Part shown: piece by piece, positions 13,853 through 19,222 of the stretch
Layout of the letters: each line of letters opens with the position of its first letter
Position numbering within the stretch: the first letter of the stretch is position 1
NCBI GenBank assembly: GCA_035765755.1
Contig: DASTWW010000169.1
Location: forward strand, 1-19,222
Direction of reading: 5' to 3'
From: DASSKA01 sp035765755
Lineage (GTDB): Bacteria > Actinomycetota > Actinomycetes > Propionibacteriales > Nocardioidaceae
Length of the DNA stretch: 19,222 nucleotides
Translations under genes and position numbers: made by a program
Notes under the pieces: generated by a model
What the model saw: the letters and a program-made list of their open reading frames with translations, nothing else
Told to the model about the DNA's origin: nothing
Database searches by the model: none

Positions 13853-15493
13853 TCAGCCTCGCTTCTGCTTCACGATCTGCTCCTGCTCGACGTCCTCGTC
13901 GGGCAGCGCCTCGAACTCCTCGCGGCCCGCGGCCAGCGACTTGCCCTCGCTGGTCTCGAACTGCTCGGCGAACCGGTCGTAGGCGGAGGCCACGGCCTGC
14001 TCGGAATCCTCGGTCCACTTCCGGGACTCCCGGATGCCGTCCAGGATGCCGCCGTGCTCGTGGCGCAGGTAGTCCAGGAAGTCGCGCTCGAAGCGGAGCA
14101 CGTCCTCGACCGGCAGCGCGTCGAGCCGCCCGGACAGGCCCACCCACAGCGACACCGCCTGCTCCTCGAACGGGTACGGGCTGAACTGCGGTTGCTTGAG
14201 CAGCTCCATCAGCCGCGCGCCGCGGTCCAGCTGCTGCCGAGACGCCGCGTCGAGGTCGGAGGCGAACATCGCGAACGCCTCCATCGCGCGGTACTGCGCC
14301 AGGTCCACCTTCAGCGAGCCCGTCACGGTCTTCATCGCCTTGAACATCGCGGCGCCACCGACCCGGGACACCGAGATGCCGACGTCGATCGCCGGCCGCT
14401 GGTTGGCGTTGAACAGGTCTGACTGGAGGAAGATCTGGCCGTCGGTGATCGAGATGACGTTGGTCGGGATGTAGGCCGACACGTCGTTGGCCTTGGTCTC
14501 GACGATCGGCAGACCGGTCATCGAGCCGGCACCCATCTCGTCGGACAGCTTGGCGCAGCGCTCCAGCAGGCGGCTGTGCAGGTAGAACACGTCACCGGGG
14601 TACGCCTCGCGGCCCGGCGGGCGGCGCAGCAGCAGCGACACCGCACGGTAGGCCTCGGCCTGCTTGCTGAGGTCGTCGAAGACGATCAGCACGTGCTTGC
14701 CCTGGTACATCCAGTGCTGGCCGATGGCCGAGCCGGTGTACGGCGCGAGGTACTTGAACCCGGCCGCGTCGGAGGCGGGAGCGGCCACGATGGTGGTGTA
14801 CTCCAGCGCGCCGGCCTCCTCGAGGGCGCCGCGCACCGAGGCGATCGTGGAGCCCTTCTGGCCGATGCCGACGTAGATGCAGCGCACCTGCTGCGTCGGG
14901 TCGCCGGAGGCCCAGGCCGCCTTCTGGTTGATGATCGTGTCGATCGCGATCGCGGTCTTGCCGGTCTGGCGGTCACCGATGATCAGCTGGCGCTGGCCGC
15001 GGCCGATCGGGGTGAGCGCGTCGATCGCCTTCAGGCCGGTCAGCATCGGCTCGTTCACGCTCTGCCGCTGCACCACCGACGGCGCCTGCAGCTCCAGGGC
15101 CCGGCGGCTGTCGGTGGCCACGTCGCCGAGGCCGTCCATCGGCTGGCCGAGCGGGTCGACGACCCGGCCGAGGTAGCCGTCGCCGACGGGCACCGACAGC
15201 ACCTCGCCGGTACGACGGACCTGCTGGCCCTCCTCGATGCCGGCGAAGTCGCCCAGGATCACGACGCCGATCTCGCGCAGGTCGAGGTTCAGCGCGATGC
15301 CAAGGGTGCCGTCCTCGAACTCCAGCAGCTCGTTCGCCATCACCGAGGGCAGTCCCTCGACGCGGGCGATGCCGTCCATGGCCTCGGCCACCCGGCCGAC
15401 CTCTTCGCGGGAGGCCGCCTCGGGCCGGTAGTCGGAGACGAACTGCTGCAGCGCCTCCTTGATCTCCTCGGGGCGGATCGTCAGCTCGGTCAT
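13853..15493 (-). CDS. atpA: ATP synthase F1 alpha subunit
   Basis: Alpha is the non-catalytic nucleotide-binding subunit that supplies the arginine finger. The 546 residues include Walker A GDRQTGKT (173-180), Walker B-like LIVFDD (269-274) and the arginine finger R377 in ISVSRVGG. The last 35 or so residues after the helical domain form an acidic extension (GREEFEALPDEDVEQEQ) absent from E. coli alpha. In mycobacteria the corresponding extension restrains ATP hydrolysis; that role here is inferred. AGAGG lies seven bases before the ATG. Upstream, a 79-base gap to atpH contains a small hairpin. Confidence 0.97.
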   Translation of the reverse strand: MTELTIRPEEIKEALQQFVSDYRPEAASREEVGRVAEAMDGIARVEGLPSVMANELLEFEDGTLGIALNLDLREIGVVILGDFAGIEEGQQVRRTGEVLSVPVGDGYLGRVVDPLGQPMDGLGDVATDSRRALELQAPSVVQRQSVNEPMLTGLKAIDALTPIGRGQRQLIIGDRQTGKTAIAIDTIINQKAAWASGDPTQQVRCIYVGIGQKGSTIASVRGALEEAGALEYTTIVAAPASDAAGFKYLAPYTGSAIGQHWMYQGKHVLIVFDDLSKQAEAYRAVSLLLRRPPGREAYPGDVFYLHSRLLERCAKLSDEMGAGSMTGLPIVETKANDVSAYIPTNVISITDGQIFLQSDLFNANQRPAIDVGISVSRVGGAAMFKAMKTVTGSLKVDLAQYRAMEAFAMFASDLDAASRQQLDRGARLMELLKQPQFSPYPFEEQAVSLWVGLSGRLDALPVEDVLRFERDFLDYLRHEHGGILDGIRESRKWTEDSEQAVASAYDRFAEQFETSEGKSLAAGREEFEALPDEDVEQEQIVKQKRG

Positions 15494-15546
15494 TGTGTTG
15501 CCTCTGTTCTCCTGCGGTTGTGACCTGGGTTGTCTGTGGATCTTCA

Positions 15547-15561
15547 GCCGGCTCCGCCGGC
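15547..15561 (-). other. Small hairpin between atpH and atpA
   Basis: GCCGGC-GGA-GCCGGC forms a six-base stem with a three-base loop in the 79-base gap, the longest between the F1 genes. It may adjust mRNA stability or decay so that three alpha subunits are made per delta. This is inference. Confidence 0.4.
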
Positions 15562-15572
15562 GTGGTCGTGGG

Positions 15573-16382
15573 TCAGTGCTCCAGCCGTCGGCGGGCCTGC
15601 TTGAGCCGGGTCTCGATGGTGGAGTCGATCACTTCGTCGCCGACCGCGACCCGGACCCCGCCGAGCACCTGCGGCTCGACGATCACATTCAGGTGGATCT
15701 CGTGGTCGTACTCGGCCGAGAGGGCCCGGGCCAGGCGCTCCTTGTGGTCCTCGCTCAGCGGCCCGGCCACCCACACCGTGGCCACCAGCCGGCTGCGCCG
15801 GTCGGCGGCCACCTTCTGGTAGGTCTCCAGCACCACGGTCAGGGAGCGGTGCCGCGCGGCCACCGCCTGGCCGAGCAGCCGGCGGGTCGGCTCGTCGACC
15901 CTTCCGCCGAGCAGGTCGTCGAGCAGCCGCTGTTTGGCCTCGAGCGGATAGCCGCCCTCCGACAGCACGTCACGCAGCTCGGGGTTCGCGTCGACGATGC
16001 GCCCGAACCGGAACAGGTTGTCCTCGAGCTCGTCGAGGTGCCCGGCCTGGTCGGCACGGGCCACCTGCGCGGTCACCGAGGCACGTTCGAGCGCGTCGCC
16101 GAGGTCGGAGCCCTGGGACCAGCGGTGCTGCACTGCCTCGCCGACGACCTCGAAGGTCGCGTCGGAGATCTTGCCGCGCAGCAGGGTGTGCAGCAGCCGG
16201 CCCTTGGTCTCGGCCGGCACCGCGGGCTCGGTCAGCGCCCGGCGCAGCGAGTGCCGGGTGTCCATGGTGACCGCGAGCGCGAACAGCTCGTCGCCGAGCT
16301 GGCCGGCGTCCGCACCGGCGAGCAGCACCTCGTCGGTCTTCTCCAGCACGGCCGACAGCGACCGGGCCGAACCTGCGGGCAT
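15573..16382 (-). CDS. atpH: ATP synthase F1 delta subunit
   Basis: Delta links F1 to the peripheral stalk. At 269 residues it is about 90 longer than E. coli delta, as is usual in actinomycetes, and it is not fused to a b-type subunit as in mycobacteria. The N-terminal half is helical (SARSLSAVLEKTDEVLL onward). The C-terminal part carries the OSCP-like beta segment and the helical end (EVIDSTIETRLKQARRRL) typical of the family. ATG 16382 is one base after the atpF stop, and GGGAG nine bases upstream lies inside atpF. Confidence 0.95.
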   Translation of the reverse strand: MPAGSARSLSAVLEKTDEVLLAGADAGQLGDELFALAVTMDTRHSLRRALTEPAVPAETKGRLLHTLLRGKISDATFEVVGEAVQHRWSQGSDLGDALERASVTAQVARADQAGHLDELEDNLFRFGRIVDANPELRDVLSEGGYPLEAKQRLLDDLLGGRVDEPTRRLLGQAVAARHRSLTVVLETYQKVAADRRSRLVATVWVAGPLSEDHKERLARALSAEYDHEIHLNVIVEPQVLGGVRVAVGDEVIDSTIETRLKQARRRLEH

Positions 16383-16383
16383 G

Positions 16384-16947
16384 TCAGCTCACTCCCGTGG
16401 AGGTGGAGGCCTCCTGGGTTTCCAGCGAGGCGATGAACCGCTCCACCGTGCGGCTGCGCCGCTCGTCGTCGGACAGCGACTCGCCCACGATGCGCTCGGC
16501 GAGCTCGGTGGCCATCGCGCCCACCTCGGCGCGCAGCTGCTGCACGGCCTGCTGGCGCTCGGCCTCGAGCTGGGAACGCGCGTGCTTGAGGATCCGGTCG
16601 GACTCCTCCTGCGCCTGCTTGCGCATGTCGGCGATGATCGCCGCGCCCTGCTCCCGGGCATCCTCGCGGATCTTGGCCGCCTCGTGGCGGGCCTCGGTCA
16701 TCTGGGCCTTGAAGCCCTCCTCGGCAGCCCGAGCGTCGGCCTGAGCCTGCTCGAGGTCCTCGAACTGCTTCCGGATCTTCTCCTGGCGCTCCGTCATCGC
16801 CTTGTTGACCGGCGGAACGACGTACTTCCCGAGCACCCACAGGATGATCGCGAAGGCGATCAGCTCCACGACGAAGGTCAGGTTCGGAACGAGGAAGTTC
16901 TGTGGCTCCGCAGCCATCGGCACGAGGACGCTGCCCACGTTGTCCAT
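16384..16947 (-). CDS. atpF: ATP synthase Fo b subunit
   Basis: This is the peripheral stalk subunit. The 187 residues have one transmembrane helix (about 19-41, LVPNLTFVVELIAFAIILWVL) followed by a long charged, Ala-rich amphipathic helix (45-165), and a Ser/Thr-rich C-terminus. GGGAA precedes ATG 16947. The gene lies 36 bases after atpE. Confidence 0.95.
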   Translation of the reverse strand: MDNVGSVLVPMAAEPQNFLVPNLTFVVELIAFAIILWVLGKYVVPPVNKAMTERQEKIRKQFEDLEQAQADARAAEEGFKAQMTEARHEAAKIREDAREQGAAIIADMRKQAQEESDRILKHARSQLEAERQQAVQQLRAEVGAMATELAERIVGESLSDDERRSRTVERFIASLETQEASTSTGVS

Positions 16948-16983
16948 CTGCTTGATTCCCGTCCTAGGTTGTCGACCCAGCCG

Positions 16984-17244
16984 TCACTTGCCGAGCACGA
17001 AGACGAACAGCGCCATGAACGCCAGGTTGATGAAGAAGAACGCCTCACACAGACCGACCGTCAGGAAGAAGATGGTCTGCAGGCGTCCCTGCGCCTCCGG
17101 CTGACGTGCGACGCCCTGGATGTACGAGCTACCGGCCAGGCCGTCACCGATCGCACCACCGATGGCGCCGCCGCCGAGGGCGAGTCCGCCGCCGATGAAC
17201 GCACCGGCGAGCTTGATGGCGGAGTCGATGTTTGATGCTGCCAC
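16984..17244 (-). CDS. atpE: ATP synthase Fo c subunit
   Basis: This proteolipid forms the rotor ring. The 86 residues make two hydrophobic helices around the polar loop RQPEAQGRL (47-55). E67 in TVGLCEAFFF is the proton-carrying carboxylate, and the ligand set of sodium-type rings is absent, so proton coupling is expected. The GTG start 17244 has AGGAGA four bases upstream, the strongest ribosome binding site in the operon, consistent with the high copy number of c. A hairpin in the gap before it may also raise its yield. Confidence 0.96.
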   Translation of the reverse strand: MAASNIDSAIKLAGAFIGGGLALGGGAIGGAIGDGLAGSSYIQGVARQPEAQGRLQTIFFLTVGLCEAFFFINLAFMALFVFVLGK

Positions 17245-17261
17245 TGTCTCTCCTTGATTAT

Positions 17262-17278
17262 CGCCGGGTTGCCCGGCG
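17262..17278 (-). other. Hairpin in the atpB-atpE intergenic region
   Basis: CGCCGGG-CAA-CCCGGCG is a seven-base stem with a three-base loop, placed shortly before the atpE ribosome binding site in a 77-base gap otherwise rich in A and purines on the mRNA strand. It could stabilise a processed mRNA or, with the A-rich stretch, enhance atpE translation as the E. coli atpE leader does. Confidence 0.5.
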
Positions 17279-17321
17279 GCCCCTTGTTTCTCTTATCTTT
17301 CCTTGACGCCCGACCCGAGGA

Positions 17322-18083
17322 TCAGTGCGCCTCTTCCAGTTCGAGATCGTTGTCCTCCGCGACCTCCTCGGCCTCGGCGTGATCGTCAAGGTGCGAGCTC
17401 ATCATGCCGAAGTACAAGACGGTCAGCAGCGCGAAGATGAACGCCTGGATCGCGCCGATGAACATGTCGAACAGCTTCCAGATCACGTCCGCGCCCCACA
17501 CCGTGTAGAGAGGCAGCAGGAAGGCGATCAGCGCGATCATGATGCCGCCGGCGAAGATGTTGCCGAACAGTCGCAGCGCCAGCGTGAACGGCTTGACGAT
17601 CTCCTCGATGATGTTCAGCGGCAGCAGCGCCAGGTTCGGCTGCGCGTAGTGCTTCAGGTAGCCCTTCAGCCCGCGCTCGCGGATCCCGAAGATGTGCACC
17701 CCGACGATCACCAGCAGCGCCAGCGCGTAGACCAGGTTGACGTCCGCGGTGGGCGCCTTGACCACGTCGGCGGTGGGGATCAGCTCCAGCCAGTTCGAGA
17801 TCAGGATGAAGAAGAACAGCGCCACGGCCAGGGGTACGACGAACGGGTGCACCCGGCCGAGGTTGCCCTCCACCTGGGTGGTCACCTCGTTGACCACGCC
17901 CTCCCACATCAGCTGGATCTTGCTGGGCGCGCCGCTGGTCACCTTCGACCGCATCCAGAACCCGAGGCCGATCACGATGGCCCCCGCGATCACGGTGGAC
18001 CAGATCGTGTCGAGGTTCAGGGTCATCCCGGCAACCGTCACGGTGACGTGGTTGCCGATCTCGATCCCCTCGGCGCGGATCAT
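17322..18083 (-). CDS. atpB: ATP synthase Fo a subunit
   Basis: Subunit a forms the proton half-channels. From ATG 18083 it has 253 residues with several membrane helices; R171 in LALRLFGNIFAGG is the essential stator arginine facing the c-ring glutamate. The C-terminus is acidic (AEAEEVAEDNDLELEE). The start ATG overlaps the atpI stop (ATGA), and AAGGAG lies eight bases upstream within atpI. The same frame remains open upstream but is occupied by atpI in another frame. Confidence 0.97.
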   Translation of the reverse strand: MIRAEGIEIGNHVTVTVAGMTLNLDTIWSTVIAGAIVIGLGFWMRSKVTSGAPSKIQLMWEGVVNEVTTQVEGNLGRVHPFVVPLAVALFFFILISNWLELIPTADVVKAPTADVNLVYALALLVIVGVHIFGIRERGLKGYLKHYAQPNLALLPLNIIEEIVKPFTLALRLFGNIFAGGIMIALIAFLLPLYTVWGADVIWKLFDMFIGAIQAFIFALLTVLYFGMMSSHLDDHAEAEEVAEDNDLELEEAH

Positions 18084-18571
18084 GCCTTCAGCTCCTTCAG
18101 CAGCGGGATGCCGGTCATCACCAGCGTGATCAGACGGAACAGTGCGAGGCCGATCAAGGCGGTCAGCCCCACCGACCAGAACGCCACGGCGATCACGACC
18201 GCCGGGACGGCGACGAACAGCAGGCGCACCAGCGCGGAGGAGGCGATCTCGGACCGGCTCAGCTGCGCGCCGGAGGTGATCATCCGCAGCAGGGACAGCT
18301 CGGTGGCCACGTGGTTGCCGAGCCCGAGCAGCATGCCGATGGCCACGAAGACGCCCACCTGCCACTCGCCCATGGGCACGAACACCCACAGCGAGGCAGC
18401 GGCGAGGATCAGCGCCAGGGCCACGACCCGGCGCTGGTCGCGCAGCACCTTGGCCAGGGTCGGACGAGGCTGCGCCGGAGACTGGGGCTGAGACTGGGCT
18501 TGCGGCTGAGCCGGACCCGGGGTGGACTCGGCGCCGGTGGTGCCGGCGGGGACGTCATCGGTGGGGTTCAT
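18080..18571 (-). CDS. atpI: ATP synthase protein I-like membrane protein
   Basis: The 163 residues comprise a disordered Pro/Gln/Ser-rich N-terminus (1-40, with PQAQSQPQSPAQP) and about four hydrophobic segments (roughly 48-66, 70-88, 113-133, 134-153). Position directly before atpB and topology identify it as the AtpI-like protein of actinomycete atp operons, thought to assist c-ring assembly or ion supply; sequence conservation in this family is low. ATG 18571 has AGGA just upstream. Its stop overlaps the atpB start. Confidence 0.8.
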   Translation of the reverse strand: MNPTDDVPAGTTGAESTPGPAQPQAQSQPQSPAQPRPTLAKVLRDQRRVVALALILAAASLWVFVPMGEWQVGVFVAIGMLLGLGNHVATELSLLRMITSGAQLSRSEIASSALVRLLFVAVPAVVIAVAFWSVGLTALIGLALFRLITLVMTGIPLLKELKA

Positions 18572-18622
18572 GCGTTCCTGCCCTTCGTGCGCTCGGGCCC
18601 CGCGGGGACGAAAACGGGTCGC

Positions 18623-18844
18623 TCAGCCGCGCAGGTAGCGGCGCACCCGGAGCCAGAAGCCGGCGGCTCCGCCGGCCATGCCGGCCGCGATCCCGACCAG
18701 CGTGAAGACCGGCGTGGTGCCGGCCGCGTTGTCGACGAGGAGGCCGACGACCAGGCCGACGACGACGCAGCCCACGATGAGCCCACCGAGGCCGACCATG
18801 TCGCGCCCGCTGAGTGGCTTGTCCTGGTTGTCGTCATCGCCCAT
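18623..18844 (-). CDS. AtpZ/ATPase_gene1-like small membrane protein
   Basis: This 73-residue protein has two hydrophobic helices separated by a short polar turn (LLVDNAAGTTPVFTLVG) and a basic end (RVRRYLRG). The pattern G..vG.llD...gt.P.f.l.G matches small AtpZ/ATPase_gene1 proteins encoded at the head of many atp operons, some of which act in cation handling. ATG 18844 was chosen because it lies a usable distance from GGAAG; GTG 18856 is an alternative but the purine-rich site then touches the start. It is the first recognisable gene of the atp operon. Confidence 0.75.
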   Translation of the reverse strand: MGDDDNQDKPLSGRDMVGLGGLIVGCVVVGLVVGLLVDNAAGTTPVFTLVGIAAGMAGGAAGFWLRVRRYLRG

Positions 18845-18856
18845 CACCCGACCCAC

Positions 18857-19150
18857 TTCCGTAGATCACGCGCGCGAGGCCCATCCCGGCAGAACGGAAG
18901 AAACGGTGCAGATCCAAAGCGGCGACGCTACCACAGCCGCACTCCAAGACGGTGCGCCGCGAGAGCGGTAGCGACGCGTCGGTCGTCATGATGGCGGCCG
19001 TCCCTGGTCGACGGGGCCGGGGCCCCGAGGTGGAAAGCTGGTCGTCGGGGCCTGCGCCCCGGGCTCGATTGCCGTGTTCTAACTGGCTTGTGAAAACTAG
19101 CACAAGGTGACCCGTGTCCAAAAATCGGGTCCGGGGCCACGGCTCGTGGC
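18857..19150 (-). promoter_or_regulatory. Leader/promoter region of the atp operon
   Basis: About 290 bases without a convincing gene. On the minus strand there are two promoter candidates: TTGGAC (19116-19121) 16 bases before TAGTTT (19094-19099), and an extended -10 TGG-TAGCGT (18925-18933). Between them lie two GC hairpins, CGGGGC-CTGC-GCCCCG (19046-19061) and CGGGGCC-GG-GGCCCCG (19012-19027). A longer stem CGCTACC/GGTAGCG (18926-18932 with 18967-18973) encloses CGCAC/GTGCG. The two GC hairpins could alternatively terminate the gene to the right. Confidence 0.4.
19087..19106. promoter_or_regulatory. Crp/GlxR-like palindrome upstream of the atp operon
   Basis: CTTGTG-N8-CACAAG is a perfect inverted repeat whose core TGTGA-N6-GCACA (19089-19104) matches nine of ten fixed bases of the Crp-family consensus TGTGA-N6-TCACA. 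It covers the -10 of the upstream promoter candidate. Binding by a Crp/GlxR-type regulator is inferred. Confidence 0.5.
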
Positions 19151-19222
19151 TCACACCCTGGCAGAGCCCGCACGTTCGTAGTGGCGATGGTACCTCGGCA
19201 GCAGGAACGTCAAAGCCACGGT
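19151..19222 (-). CDS. Possible C-terminal end of an upstream gene (partial)
   Basis: Reading in from the right edge, 23 codons (TVALTFLLPRYHRHYERAGS and three more) end in TGA at 19151-19153. A hydrophobic stretch followed by a basic tail suits the end of a membrane protein; in actinomycetes an MraY/WecA-like glycosyltransferase often precedes the atp genes. One other minus frame is open here too, so this is tentative. Confidence 0.3.
   Translation of the reverse strand, partial: TVALTFLLPRYHRHYERAGSARV

Noticed and set aside
18834..19154. A 106-codon minus-strand frame before the AtpZ-like gene
   Set aside because: It has low-complexity composition, no recognisable domain and weak start context, and it overlaps the promoter and hairpin region.

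Overview
The window is very GC-rich, uses many GTG starts and carries a complete actinobacterial-type F1Fo ATP synthase operon next to nucS, a mismatch-repair nuclease found in Actinomycetota and archaea. It is therefore almost certainly an actinomycete chromosome. Unfused b and delta subunits argue against Mycobacterium. A Nocardioides/Propionibacteriales-like host is a guess from gene order and protein character. Nothing points to a plasmid, prophage or insertion sequence.

Layout, left to right. (1) 1-1286, minus: a 3-hydroxyacyl-CoA dehydrogenase with two NAD-binding domains, cut by the left edge. (2) 1361-2035, plus: nucS. (3) 2041-2185: three 45-bp tandem repeats plus a fragment, between convergent genes; each unit holds three inverted repeats whose base changes are compensated. 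(4) 2185-4467, minus: a D-amino-acid oxidase, a lipoprotein with two DUF4333-like modules, and a six-helix membrane protein. (5) 4681-6512, plus: a NarL/LuxR-type two-component pair. (6) 6509-9979, minus: a small protein resembling a histidine phosphatase without catalytic residues, the B12-dependent mutase MeaA/Ecm, a STAS anti-anti-sigma-like protein and a P-loop kinase. (7) 10011-10583, plus: PduO-type cob(I)alamin adenosyltransferase. (8) 10580-18844, minus: DUF2550 protein, then (in reverse transcription order) atpC, D, G, A, H, F, E, B, I and an AtpZ-like gene, with a strong hairpin after atpC. (9) 18845-19222: a leader/promoter region with a Crp-like palindrome, and probably the last codons of a further minus-strand gene.

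Functional links. The adenosyltransferase makes the adenosylcobalamin that MeaA needs, and the 3-hydroxyacyl-CoA dehydrogenase fits the same acyl-CoA metabolism (ethylmalonyl-CoA pathway or butyrate/PHB turnover). The atp genes form one tightly packed operon with 1-4 nt overlaps or short gaps.

The most unusual signals are the covarying 45-bp repeats, a recurring TANNNT-N6-start pattern at five genes that implies leaderless mRNAs, two convergent gene pairs whose stop codons share one CTAG, and regulator-like palindromes in front of meaA, the kinase/response-regulator pair and the atp operon. No clearly new multi-gene system is evident. The region is mostly conserved actinobacterial core.
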